DNA of 17,019 nt from Schleiferiaceae bacterium (GTDB lineage Bacteria > Bacteroidota > Bacteroidia > Flavobacteriales > Schleiferiaceae), in assembly GCA_022424815.1 (NCBI GenBank), contig JAKMGS010000026.1, positions 1-17,019 of the forward strand, given 5' to 3'. Position numbers and translations under genes: made by a program. Of this stretch, positions 1 to 8,189 are shown in pieces; the stretch's first letter is position 1, and every line of letters starts with the position of its first letter. Under the pieces are notes generated by a model. That model was not told the DNA's origin. It was given only the letters and a program-made list of their open reading frames with translations, and ran no database searches.

Positions 1-1
1 G

Positions 2-2455
2 CCTCCGACAGCCATCTCTTCTACAGGTAATACCACTACGAGTGTGACTTTGAGTTGGACCACAGGCGGTGCAACGAATTGGCAAATTGAATATGGACCG
101 GTTGGGTTCACACCAGGTGCTGGGACAATCGTTTCAGCCACTACGAATCCATTCACAGTGACCGGGTTGAGCTCGGCGACCTACTATGATTTCTACGTTC
201 GCGATTCTTGTGGCGCTACGGATGTCAGTGATTGGGCGGGTCCAATTACTGCACCAACAGCTTGTGGAACCGCATCAGCACCGTACTTCGAAAACTTCGA
301 TAACGGCTTCGTAGGCGGAACGGATAGCAACCAAGGCCACAACATCGGTGCAACCATCAGCCCATGTTGGTCACGAACGGATACCGATACGAACTACCGT
401 TGGGGTGGACGCGACGGTGGTACAGCCACCTTTGGAACAGGTCCAAATGGTGATCATACTAGTGGATACGGAAACTATGTGTACACCGAAGCGAGTTTCT
501 CGACCGGTACGCCAGTGGCTATGTTGACTTCACCAAGTATCGACTTAAGCGCCCTCACCACTCCTGAAATGCATTTCTGGTACCACTTATTTGCCCAAAA
601 CGGTTCTCAGGGAACGCTTATTTGGAGTATCCAGGATGTGAGTGCAGGTACCTGGGTAGATCTCGATTCTATTTCGGGCAACCAGGGCAACCAGTGGGTT
701 GAGGTCGTAGAGGACCTTAGTGCATATGCGAATAAGACGGTCAAGATCAAGTTCACCTCTAAAAAATCCAGCGGTGCTACGGCTCAGCAAGGGGATATCG
801 CACTCGATGATCTGAGTATTGTAGAGGCGCCTTCTTGCCCTGACCCATCGGCGCTAAGTGCAACTTCTACCTCACCCACTGAAATTGAATTGAGTTGGAC
901 TACTGGTGGTGCTACAGCTTGGCAAATCGAGTATGGCCAAGCCGGATTTGTCCCGGGTAATGGTACCATCGTGAATGTCACTACTAACCCATATACAGTC
1001 ACTGGACTTACTTCTGGGGTAACTTATGATTTCTACTTACGCGATTCTTGTGGTGCATCTGATTTCTCAGATTGGATAGGTCCAGCCACAGCGACAACAT
1101 TGACATGTGTTGGTGGATGTACCTATGATCTTGAGCTGACGGATACTTTCGGTGTTGGATGGTCAGGGAATAATCAAGCTACGGTATTCCATGAATTAAA
1201 AATTACCGCGGGAACAACTGTCTATTCATTTACGATGAGCAATACTTCAGGTGCTTTGGGCTCTAGCGAAACCTTCTCCTTCAACGTTTGTGATGGCGAC
1301 ACCCTCTATATAGAGTTCATCGACAACGGTAACTGGGAGAGTGAGTGTGGATATACATTAACAGACCCTAACGGTATAGTAGTTTCAACTGTCGCAGGTG
1401 CGGCGAATGCCAACCAAGCGGGAGCGATGACAGCAGGTGTGAAGTATCAAGGATCTGCAAATTGTTCTTCTCCATGTCCAGCTCCTGTAGCGGCATTCTC
1501 TTCAACAGACACCTATTTGTCTGTGGACTTTGATGCTACTGCGTCTACCGGTACGGGATTGACTTACGATTGGGATTTCGGCGACGGAAATACGGGTACT
1601 GGAGACCTAACCACGCACCTTTACGGAGCGGGTGGTACCTATGTGGTTGACCTGACCATCACGGATTCTTGTGGTCAATCGGTGAACCTAACGGATACTA
1701 TATTGATTTGTGAGGAACTCATCCCAGCGGTGGTGTATTCACAAAGCCAATTCACGGTGAACTTCGATGCTTCGGTGATTCCAGGAGCGACATCCGCAGA
1801 TTGGGATTTCGGGGACGGAACCACCGGGACAGGATTAACGCCGGCTCATTCGTACAGTGGCTCGGGCACCTTTGCGGTCGATGTTACTGTATATAATGAT
1901 TGTGGCGATCAAGCCGATACCACATTGTACATCACTATTTGCGTGCAGCCAGTAGCGAATTGGACCGCGACAATCTTGAGCGCAGGCGGTGGAGGTATGC
2001 AGGTCCAATTTGACGGTACCTCAAGCACAGGCGGAAATGCCTTCCAGTGGAACTTCGGTGACGGTAATACCAATACCACTTCGAATTACCCAGTACATAC
2101 CTATGCTACGCCATCGACGGCTTATGTGGTATCACTCACCGTATACAATGCTTGTGGGGATTCCGATACCAAAACAGGCGTTTTGGGTGAGAACCTTGGG
2201 GTAGAGGATATGGACCTAGGTCAATGGACTATTTTCCCTAATCCGGTTCGTACCCAGTTGACCTTGGAGCACACCGCTGGTGTGAAAGGAATAATCACTC
2301 TTGTGGATGGATTAGGTCGTACGGTAGTTGAGATGCCGGGCAATGGTCAAGCCACTCAGCAGATAGATGTTACTGATCTTAGTGCAGGCTCGTATGTTCT
2401 CCGCATTGTTTCAGACGGTGGGTTCTACCAGCAGCGTATACAGATTGTGAAATAA
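2..2455 (+). CDS. Secreted multidomain FN3/MAM/PKD protein with T9SS type A sorting domain (5' partial)
   Basis: The reading frame is open from base 2, so the true start lies left of the window; the GTG at 44 is only the first internal start-like codon. Counting residues from that GTG: an FN3-like module (about 3-70); a MAM-like jelly-roll domain (about 80-260, with an ENF near its start and the typical DIALDDLSI end); a second FN3 module (about 270-350) about three quarters identical to the first; a cysteine-containing beta-rich domain (about 355-470); three PKD domains (about 482-555, 562-632, 636-712), each with a W(D/N)FGDG core; and a C-terminal T9SS type A signal (about 727-803) with FPNP, a GR turn and a final basic strand. 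In this family the sorting domain directs export through the type IX system and is removed at the cell surface. The architecture suggests an adhesin or a large cell-surface or matrix protein. No catalytic domain is visible in the part present, though one could lie upstream. Confidence 0.93.
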   Translation, partial: PPTAISSTGNTTTSVTLSWTTGGATNWQIEYGPVGFTPGAGTIVSATTNPFTVTGLSSATYYDFYVRDSCGATDVSDWAGPITAPTACGTASAPYFENFDNGFVGGTDSNQGHNIGATISPCWSRTDTDTNYRWGGRDGGTATFGTGPNGDHTSGYGNYVYTEASFSTGTPVAMLTSPSIDLSALTTPEMHFWYHLFAQNGSQGTLIWSIQDVSAGTWVDLDSISGNQGNQWVEVVEDLSAYANKTVKIKFTSKKSSGATAQQGDIALDDLSIVEAPSCPDPSALSATSTSPTEIELSWTTGGATAWQIEYGQAGFVPGNGTIVNVTTNPYTVTGLTSGVTYDFYLRDSCGASDFSDWIGPATATTLTCVGGCTYDLELTDTFGVGWSGNNQATVFHELKITAGTTVYSFTMSNTSGALGSSETFSFNVCDGDTLYIEFIDNGNWESECGYTLTDPNGIVVSTVAGAANANQAGAMTAGVKYQGSANCSSPCPAPVAAFSSTDTYLSVDFDATASTGTGLTYDWDFGDGNTGTGDLTTHLYGAGGTYVVDLTITDSCGQSVNLTDTILICEELIPAVVYSQSQFTVNFDASVIPGATSADWDFGDGTTGTGLTPAHSYSGSGTFAVDVTVYNDCGDQADTTLYITICVQPVANWTATILSAGGGGMQVQFDGTSSTGGNAFQWNFGDGNTNTTSNYPVHTYATPSTAYVVSLTVYNACGDSDTKTGVLGENLGVEDMDLGQWTIFPNPVRTQLTLEHTAGVKGIITLVDGLGRTVVEMPGNGQATQQIDVTDLSAGSYVLRIVSDGGFYQQRIQIVK

Positions 2456-2487
2456 AAAAAAGCCGCCCCGAGGGGCGGCTTTTTTTG
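2454..2487. terminator. Bidirectional Rho-independent terminator
   Basis: The arms GCCGCCCC (2462-2469) and GGGGCGGC (2472-2479) form a GC-rich hairpin. It is preceded by a run of A starting in the stop codon region and followed by seven T. It can therefore terminate the secreted-protein gene on the plus strand and phnA on the minus strand, which converge here. Confidence 0.92.
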
Positions 2488-2507
2488 TGCTTAAAATTCG
2501 GGCGGCC

Positions 2508-2837
2508 TTAGGCCTTTTTCACAAACTCGCTCTTGAGCATCATGGATCCAAATCCATCGATCTTACAACTGATGTTGTGATCGCCTTCGACGAGTTTGAT
2601 TCGGGAAACTTTCGTGCCGGGTTTGATCGGCTTCGGTGCGCCTTTCACGGGTAAAGATTTAATCACGGTCACGCTATCTCCATCTTGCAATGGATTGCCG
2701 TTGGCATCGAGCACAACAAGGCCTTGCGGCTGATCTTTTGGGTTCCACTCGTGGCCACATTCTGGACACACCATCAGGGCGTCCATAGGGTAGGCGTAAA
2801 TCCCTTTACACTCTGGGCATGGGGTTGAATCTGACAT
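2508..2837 (-). CDS. yjdM: PhnA/YjdM family zinc-ribbon protein
   Basis: This 109-residue protein matches the E. coli YjdM (formerly PhnA) family in length and along its whole sequence. An N-terminal zinc ribbon is formed by CPEC at 7-10 and CPEC at 24-27. The conserved C-terminal domain carries DGDSVTVIKSLPVKG and the near-invariant end EGDHNISCKIDGFG followed by KSEFVKK. Despite the historical name, the family is not an established phosphonate-degrading enzyme, and its biochemical role is uncertain. It should not be confused with phosphonoacetate hydrolase, which is also called PhnA. It is the last gene of the nhaC-MFS-yjdM run, 18 nt after the MFS stop codon, and is followed by a strong terminator, so co-transcription is likely. 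Confidence 0.92.
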   Translation of the reverse strand: MSDSTPCPECKGIYAYPMDALMVCPECGHEWNPKDQPQGLVVLDANGNPLQDGDSVTVIKSLPVKGAPKPIKPGTKVSRIKLVEGDHNISCKIDGFGSMMLKSEFVKKA

Positions 2838-2855
2838 TGATTTAGGTTTTAGCGG

Positions 2856-4061
2856 TTATTGAAGTTTTGAAAATCTGACCATGGTTCCGGCAAGCAGTGT
2901 GATTACAGCTATGCCGGTAAAGGCCGTGGCAGGCGTATGTAGCTGCAACGCAAAGTAACCTATAATCGCCCCAAATACGTAGCCCATATCACGCCAAAAC
3001 CTATAGGTGGATAGTGCTTTTGGACGCCAGGTTGGATGGCTGTGGTTGCTGATGCCGACCAAAAAGGTAGGGTAGACCATGGCTGTACCCAGTCCTAATA
3101 GGATGTAAGGGAGCCAATAGGTCGATGAATTGCCGATAAATATCAACGCCATGCCTTGGATGGACATGCCCCACCAAAGCAGGTTGCGAATCTTTCCATT
3201 GTTGGATAGGGGCCCAGTAAATAATTGGCCTAGGCCCCAAACAGCCGCATGAATGCCGGTGAGGATTCCTACGGTTGTCAAGGATTCTCCGCTGGCCAGC
3301 AGCAGGGAAGGTAAAACGGCCCATAGGACACCGTCATTGGTATTGTTTACCACCCCAGTCCAAGTAATGGTGCGCAGTGCTGGATCGCTCCATGTCGTCT
3401 TGTGAAATATTCTTTCCGCATTGCCATCCTGATGTTTGGCTTCGGTTTTGGCTTCTAATGCCGCCCATGGTTGGGTTTCCGGGAGAATGAATACGGTAAT
3501 GAGCGAAGCCACGAGCACGATGCCCATTGCGGTGTAGAGGATGGGGGCGATGAGTCCACTGGTTTCTGCATAGTAGGCCGCAAATGCGGAGGAGAGCCCC
3601 ACGGCTACATAGCCGGCACTTTCGTTTAAGCCCATGGCTGTGCCGCGGTGTTTCAATCCTACGATATCGATTTTCATGATTACCGTCGTCGACCAAGTAA
3701 ATCCTTGGCTCAGTCCAAGGGCGATGTTTGCGAGAATGATGAATGCACTATCGCCGGAGTTTAATAAGATCAGCGGGGCTTGCAATGCCATGGCCCAGCC
3801 CAAAAGTAGGGTGCGCTTTCGGCCAATTTCTGAAATGAGATTCCCAGTGAACAGGTTGGCAATGGCCTTGCTGAGGCCAAATACTCCCACCATCAGTAGG
3901 GCAGCTTCAGTTTCGGACACGGCCCAAGATTTGGTCAGCTCCGGCAGGAGGCTTCGCTCAAAACCGACCATGGCGCCTACAAAAGCGCTCATCAGCACCA
4001 ACACACCGAACAGACTAGCGTTTTCGCGCAGTCCCAGCGCTATGGGGCGGGTTTTAGTCAT
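2856..4061 (-). CDS. Major facilitator superfamily transporter
   Basis: The product is a 401-residue hydrophobic protein with about twelve predicted membrane segments in two halves, as usual for MFS. The loop between helices 2 and 3 has a motif-A variant (GNLISEIGRKR, about 73-83), and helix 4 to 5 shows HRGTAMGLNESAGY (about 138-151). It is presumably an inner-membrane secondary transporter, most likely a proton-coupled efflux pump or solute carrier. No substrate can be assigned from the sequence. Its ATG lies inside the end of nhaC (ATGACTAA, 8 nt shared), which indicates translational coupling with the antiporter gene. It precedes yjdM by 18 nt. Shared operon membership hints at a role in ion, pH or toxicant homeostasis, but that is inference only. 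Confidence 0.88.
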   Translation of the reverse strand: MTKTRPIALGLRENASLFGVLVLMSAFVGAMVGFERSLLPELTKSWAVSETEAALLMVGVFGLSKAIANLFTGNLISEIGRKRTLLLGWAMALQAPLILLNSGDSAFIILANIALGLSQGFTWSTTVIMKIDIVGLKHRGTAMGLNESAGYVAVGLSSAFAAYYAETSGLIAPILYTAMGIVLVASLITVFILPETQPWAALEAKTEAKHQDGNAERIFHKTTWSDPALRTITWTGVVNNTNDGVLWAVLPSLLLASGESLTTVGILTGIHAAVWGLGQLFTGPLSNNGKIRNLLWWGMSIQGMALIFIGNSSTYWLPYILLGLGTAMVYPTFLVGISNHSHPTWRPKALSTYRFWRDMGYVFGAIIGYFALQLHTPATAFTGIAVITLLAGTMVRFSKLQ

Positions 4062-5487
4062 TCAGGCGTTTGATGCGGATGCCTACCCAGGCATATACTA
4101 GGGTCATCAGTGGACTGATGAGATTGAAGAAAGCGTACATGAAATATTCGCCTGTCGCCACGCCTAAGACTGAGCTTTGGTACGCTCCGCAGGTGTTCCA
4201 TGGAACCAAGACTGAAGTGACGGTTCCACTGTCCTCGAGGGTGCGGCTCAGGTTTTCTGGAGCCAAGCCTCTCTCGCGGTAGACATCTTTGAACATGCGC
4301 CCGGGAACGACAATGGCGAGGTATTGATCGGATGCGGTGATGTTGAGCACCCCACAAGCGACCAAGGTGCTGGTGATCAGCGAGGCGGTGCCGCGTGCCA
4401 AAGAAACGATGGCGCTGGTGATCGTTGCTAGGAAACCGGCAGCTTCCATCGCACCCCCAAAGGCCATTGCGCTGAGGATGAGCCAAACGGTGCCGAGCAT
4501 GCCGCTCATTCCCGAGGTGCTCAGCAGGTCGGATAAAATGGGGTGATCACTAGAGATGGCAATGGAGCCATAAACACTACGCATGGCGACTTCATACATA
4601 GGATATGAGCCACTGCCTAAACTTTCTAATAATGAGCCTTGGAAGAGGAGTGCCATCACGAGCCCGCCGAAAATTCCTATAGAAATGGCGACCAGCGCAT
4701 CTATTTTACGTGCGATGAGTACGATGACACAAATAGGCACTAGAAAGAGCCAAGGGGTGATGGTGAAGGATTCTTTTAATAAGGATTGTACGGTTGCTAT
4801 TTCAGCGGCGTCCATCGCGGCGCCTCCGGTGCTCCAGCCTAAAATGGTGAAGAGAATTAAGGAGATGATCAAAGATGGAATGGTGGTGTAGAGCATGTAG
4901 CGAATGTGGCTGAACAAATCCGTGCCGGCCATGGCGGGGGCGAGGTTGGTCGTGTCGCTGAGTGGGCTGAGTTTGTCCCCGAAGTAGGCACCAGAAATGA
5001 CGGCACCTGCTACGATGGCGGGGTTGAGGCCAATGGTTTGACCTATGCCCATCAGGGCAATGCCAACGGTGGCTGTAGTGGACCAGGAAGAGCCGGTACT
5101 TAGACTCACTAAAGCGGAGATGATGACGGCGGTGGGCAAAAAGAATTGGACATTGATCAAATCAAGACCGTAATAAATCATGGCGGGTACAATACCACCG
5201 ATGAGCCAGGTACCGGCCAGACCTCCGATGAGAATCAATATAAAGATGGCTTGGGTGGTGTCGCTTACATTGTTTTTGATTTTTTCAAAAACGGCTTCCA
5301 CCTTGGTGCCATTGGCAATGCCGATAGCTGCAGCCACGAAGGCGCTGAGCATAAGGATGACTTGGTTGGATCCGCTCAGGGCATCATCGCCGAAGACATA
5401 GCCTACGTTGAACCAGAGCAGCAACATCAGCACGACCAGTGGGGTCAGCGCTAGAAGTAATTGGGCGGTATTGTTCTTTTTCTCCAT
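4054..5487 (-). CDS. nhaC: Na+/H+ antiporter, NhaC family
   Basis: This 477-residue polytopic inner-membrane protein has about eleven to twelve hydrophobic segments, a normal size for the NhaC family. Recognisable family signatures are GSSWSTTATVGIALMG (about 132-147), GAYFGDKLSPLSDTTNLAPA (about 166-185) and LEDSGTVTSVLVPWNTCGAY (about 417-436). Family members exchange cytoplasmic sodium for external protons, supporting pH and sodium homeostasis, which fits a marine or saline lifestyle. Some relatives move other substrates (the related Tyr/Lys-lactate type exchangers), so the exact ion is inferred. It heads a minus-strand run with an MFS gene (8-nt overlap) and yjdM. The start codon is directly abutted by an inverted repeat that could fold in the mRNA leader. 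Confidence 0.92.
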   Translation of the reverse strand: MEKKNNTAQLLLALTPLVVLMLLLWFNVGYVFGDDALSGSNQVILMLSAFVAAAIGIANGTKVEAVFEKIKNNVSDTTQAIFILILIGGLAGTWLIGGIVPAMIYYGLDLINVQFFLPTAVIISALVSLSTGSSWSTTATVGIALMGIGQTIGLNPAIVAGAVISGAYFGDKLSPLSDTTNLAPAMAGTDLFSHIRYMLYTTIPSLIISLILFTILGWSTGGAAMDAAEIATVQSLLKESFTITPWLFLVPICVIVLIARKIDALVAISIGIFGGLVMALLFQGSLLESLGSGSYPMYEVAMRSVYGSIAISSDHPILSDLLSTSGMSGMLGTVWLILSAMAFGGAMEAAGFLATITSAIVSLARGTASLITSTLVACGVLNITASDQYLAIVVPGRMFKDVYRERGLAPENLSRTLEDSGTVTSVLVPWNTCGAYQSSVLGVATGEYFMYAFFNLISPLMTLVYAWVGIRIKRLND

Positions 5488-5520
5488 AGCCCCACAAGTT
5501 ACACAATAGGAATGTGGGCT
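5488..5520 (-). promoter_or_regulatory. Possible leader hairpin abutting the nhaC start codon
   Basis: Read on the minus strand, AGCCCACA (5520-5513) can pair with TGTGGGGCT (5496-5488), with one bulged G and a 16-nt loop. The second arm ends immediately before the ATG and contains the only G-rich stretch near the start. It could mask the ribosome entry site. Folding and function are inferred; only the inverted repeat is seen. Confidence 0.35.
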
Positions 5521-5542
5521 TGACCTATTCCATGGAAAACAC

Positions 5543-5559
5543 GTACGAAAAAATCGTAC
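5543..5559. repeat. Perfect inverted repeat between cbs and nhaC
   Basis: GTACGA and TCGTAC (6 bp each) flank five A residues. The site sits 6 nt after the stop of the cystathionine beta-synthase gene and about 55 nt before the nhaC start. It could be an operator or a weak terminator for cbs. No T run directly follows it on the minus strand, so a canonical terminator is unlikely. Confidence 0.4.
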
Positions 5560-5565
5560 CCCTGC

Positions 5566-6924
5566 TTAACTCATCGCTGTGATGATGTCTTGCTTGGTGA
5601 TGATGTGCAAACCTTCGTCAAACTTGACCAATACTGCGCGGTGACCGCCTTTGACCATCTTGGCAATATCTTCAATGCTTGTTGTGAGCTCCACCACTGG
5701 GTACACGGGCCCCATAATATCTCCCACAAGCGTTGCATTGGATGGATTGTCCACCATGGAGCTCAATAAGGTATGGTCGTCTATGGAGCCGACCATTTGG
5801 CCGTTCTGCATGACAGGAATCTGAGTGATGTCGTGTGTCTTCATCAAGCTCGCCGCATTGCTGATGGGCGCGGTAGTGCTTACGGTGACCAGCGGTAAAT
5901 GACTATGCCCGTCGATCAGGTCTTTGGCAACCTTATTGGCCGGTGCCAAGAATCCGCGATCGCGCATCCAGTCGTCGTTGTAGACCTTGCCTATATAACG
6001 TGAGCCATGGTCGTGGAAGAGTACTACCACCACATCATCAGGGGTGAGCTGGTCTTTGAGCTGGCGGAGTCCTTGGAACGCAGATCCACAGCTGTAGCCC
6101 AAGAATAGCCCTTCCTTTTTGGCCAATTCCCTTGTCGCCAACGCGCCGTCTTTATCCGTTACCTTCTCGAAGTAATCAATGACAGAAAAATCAACATTCT
6201 TAGGCAGGATATCTTCCCCAATTCCCTCGGTGATGTAACTGTAAATCTCTTTCTCATCGAACTCGCCGGTTTCATGGTATTTCTTGAATACCGATCCGTA
6301 CGTGTCGATGCCCCATACTTTCACATTTGGGTTTTGCTCCTTCAAATATTTCCCAACGCCGGAAATGGTCCCTCCGGTGCCAACTCCGACCACGAAGTGG
6401 GTCACCTTGCCTTGTGTTTGTTCCCAAATTTCAGGTCCGGTGCTTTCGTAATGGGCCTCGCGGTTGCTGAGGTTGTCGTATTGGTAGGGGTAAAAGGAGT
6501 TTGGAATCTCTTTGTTCAATCTAGAGGCAACGCTGTAGTAGCTGTCCGGATGTTCGGGCGCGACGTTGGTTGGACAAACGTATACCTCCGCACCCATGGC
6601 GCGCAGGATGTCCATTTTCTCTTTACTCTGCTTATCGCTCAGGGTACAAATGAGTTTATATCCCTTAACAATGGCGGCCAATGCAAGCCCCATTCCCGTA
6701 TTTCCTGAGGTACACTCGATAATGGTACCGCCGGGCTTCAAATCTCCGCGGGCCTCGGCATCTTCGACCATTTTAAGCGCCATGCGGTCTTTGACGCTAT
6801 GTCCAGGGTTGAAGTATTCCACCTTTGCATAGACGGGGCATGGAAAATCTTGAGCGATTTTGTTGAGTTTGATCATGGGCGTATCGCCGATGGTCTCGAG
6901 AATGCTGTTGTAAATAGGGCGCAT
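5566..6924 (-). CDS. Cystathionine beta-synthase-type PLP enzyme with C-terminal CBS domain pair
   Basis: This 452-residue fold-type II PLP enzyme belongs to the cysteine synthase/cystathionine beta-synthase group. Seen motifs are SVKDR with the PLP-binding lysine at K45, the substrate loop TSGNTG (72-77), the phosphate-binding glycine loop GVGTGGTISG (180-189), TEGIGEDILP (232-241) and the ring-nitrogen serine region YSCGSA (277-282). Residues about 340-452 form two CBS motifs, a regulatory module. The combination and the TEGIGEDILP segment favour cystathionine beta-synthase (serine plus homocysteine to cystathionine) over plain O-acetylserine sulfhydrylase, but activity cannot be settled by sequence. 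There is no N-terminal haem-binding extension as in animal CBS. I chose ATG 6924 because the protein begins with the family-typical YNSILETIGDTPMIKL; an upstream in-frame extension would run into the permease gene. It lies 47 nt after the permease stop. Confidence 0.9.
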   Translation of the reverse strand: MRPIYNSILETIGDTPMIKLNKIAQDFPCPVYAKVEYFNPGHSVKDRMALKMVEDAEARGDLKPGGTIIECTSGNTGMGLALAAIVKGYKLICTLSDKQSKEKMDILRAMGAEVYVCPTNVAPEHPDSYYSVASRLNKEIPNSFYPYQYDNLSNREAHYESTGPEIWEQTQGKVTHFVVGVGTGGTISGVGKYLKEQNPNVKVWGIDTYGSVFKKYHETGEFDEKEIYSYITEGIGEDILPKNVDFSVIDYFEKVTDKDGALATRELAKKEGLFLGYSCGSAFQGLRQLKDQLTPDDVVVVLFHDHGSRYIGKVYNDDWMRDRGFLAPANKVAKDLIDGHSHLPLVTVSTTAPISNAASLMKTHDITQIPVMQNGQMVGSIDDHTLLSSMVDNPSNATLVGDIMGPVYPVVELTTSIEDIAKMVKGGHRAVLVKFDEGLHIITKQDIITAMS

Positions 6925-6947
6925 GTGCTGCTTCTGTTTGTTTTGGT

Positions 6948-6959
6948 GCCCTAAAGATA
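6948..6959 (-). promoter_or_regulatory. Possible promoter element upstream of cbs gene
   Basis: On the minus strand the segment reads TATCTTTAGGGC, one mismatch from the Bacteroidota -7 consensus TAnnTTTG, and lies 23 nt before the ATG. The CTTTAGGGC core recurs 20 nt upstream of the DUF2911 gene. No clear -33 element is seen. Confidence 0.3.
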
Positions 6960-6971
6960 GGAGAGTTCTTC

Positions 6972-8189
6972 CTATGAAAAGCGGATGCTCTGAATAGGTT
7001 GTAAACGAGCAATCCAACGTACGGGGATGAGTAGGATGAAGTAGGCAACGAGGATGAAGCCTAGGTTGGCGCCGATAATCCAAGGCCAATCGAAATGGAT
7101 GGGTGCGGAAGCGATGTAATAGGTACTAGGGTCTAATTGGACCCACTTAAACCACTGCTGCATTGCGCTCAGTCCGAGACCTACGGCATTACCGGTGAGC
7201 AATCCTTTGACTAGAATATTGAGGCTCAACCATTGGAACACCTGTAAAATCATTCGATCCGGCGCGCCCATGGCTTTAAGAATCCCGATCATGCGGGTGC
7301 GGTCAATGATCAATACCAATAGAGCTGTGATGAGGTTGGAAAGGGCCACGATGAGTACGATGGCCAATACCAAAACTATATTGGTGTCAAACAATGCCAA
7401 CCATCCAAAGATGGCCGGATGACGAGATTCTAAGGCACTTACTTGGAGGTCGTAGGGGACTAGGGCGTTCCAATAGGCACTGAGTGAAGCGCGCTGCTCC
7501 GGAGCATTTAGATGCACTACATAGGCGCTTACGCTGTCCTTATTCCATCCGTTTAGTCGCCGAACATCTACCGCTGACATGAGCACATTTTGACGGTCAA
7601 ATTCATCCAAACCAGAGGTGTAGGTACCGTAGATTTTGGTGTTGATTAATCGAGGTAGGCCGCGTTGTCCTTTCAGTACTGTTAGGACAGCGGTATCGCC
7701 GATCTCTAATTGCAGGCTTGATGCTAAATTGCTCGAGATCCAGCATCCGTATCGACCGTCGATGGGAGTTCCGTCGGTGATGAACGATTTTTGAAAGTAC
7801 TCGAAGTTGTCGGTTGTAAATCCTTGGATTTGAACACCTTCGAATACGTCTTTGTCTGGATTTACTAAAAGGGAGGCCTTTTGGACGACAGGAAAGATTT
7901 GGTCCACATAGGGTGCTTTTGCCAGCTCGGTGAACAAGCTGTCTTCTAATGCGATAGGACGCCATTCCTCGGTTCTGTTCAAGGAGTACGCTTGGATGGT
8001 GAAATCACCTTCGAGCGCACGAAATTTATCCATGATGGCATGCTGAAGGCCTTTGCCGGACGTTATGGATAAAACAACCAAGGCCATGCCCATGGCAGTG
8101 GCGGTGATACTTAACTTTAACAGGGGTCCTATAACTTTCGACCCCATACTCTTTTGTATCTTCCTAGCTATGAAAAACGCCTCTTTCAT
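6972..8189 (-). CDS. ABC transporter permease, LolC/LolE/FtsX-like
   Basis: The 405-residue protein has the four-helix FtsX/MacB permease layout: one transmembrane helix near the N-terminus (about 24-45), a large extracytoplasmic domain (about 46-260), then three helices (about 268-296, 316-342, 368-391). The stretch TRMIGILKAMGA (298-309) is the conserved cytoplasmic coupling region of FtsX-type permeases, and the protein ends in the usual P-x-x-SIRF. Related proteins extract lipoproteins from the inner membrane (LolCE) or act in MacB-like export. Its substrate is not evident. No ATPase gene is adjacent, so its ATP-binding partner must be encoded elsewhere. The start was kept at 8189 because FFIARK directly after the Met is typical of these N-termini, although this makes the gene overlap the divergent namZ by 20 nt. 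Confidence 0.87.
   Translation of the reverse strand: MKEAFFIARKIQKSMGSKVIGPLLKLSITATAMGMALVVLSITSGKGLQHAIMDKFRALEGDFTIQAYSLNRTEEWRPIALEDSLFTELAKAPYVDQIFPVVQKASLLVNPDKDVFEGVQIQGFTTDNFEYFQKSFITDGTPIDGRYGCWISSNLASSLQLEIGDTAVLTVLKGQRGLPRLINTKIYGTYTSGLDEFDRQNVLMSAVDVRRLNGWNKDSVSAYVVHLNAPEQRASLSAYWNALVPYDLQVSALESRHPAIFGWLALFDTNIVLVLAIVLIVALSNLITALLVLIIDRTRMIGILKAMGAPDRMILQVFQWLSLNILVKGLLTGNAVGLGLSAMQQWFKWVQLDPSTYYIASAPIHFDWPWIIGANLGFILVAYFILLIPVRWIARLQPIQSIRFS

Noticed and set aside
1480..2190. Possible tandem DNA repeat in the PKD region
   Set aside because: The three PKD units are similar in protein only at the WDFGDG core; the DNA is too divergent to call a nucleotide repeat.
3634..4101. 155-codon open frame opposite nhaC/MFS, and similar ones at 4906-5454, 6274-6708, 13151-13645 and 15256-15768
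   Set aside because: All lie antisense to well-supported genes, with low-complexity or unrecognisable translations; they are shadows of codon bias.
6925..7089. In-frame 55-codon extension upstream of the cystathionine beta-synthase start
   Set aside because: It overlaps the end of the permease gene and has no similarity to the family; the homologous protein begins at the Met at 6924.
8053..8169. In-frame extension upstream of namZ
   Set aside because: It lies inside the permease gene on the other strand and would bury the signal peptide.
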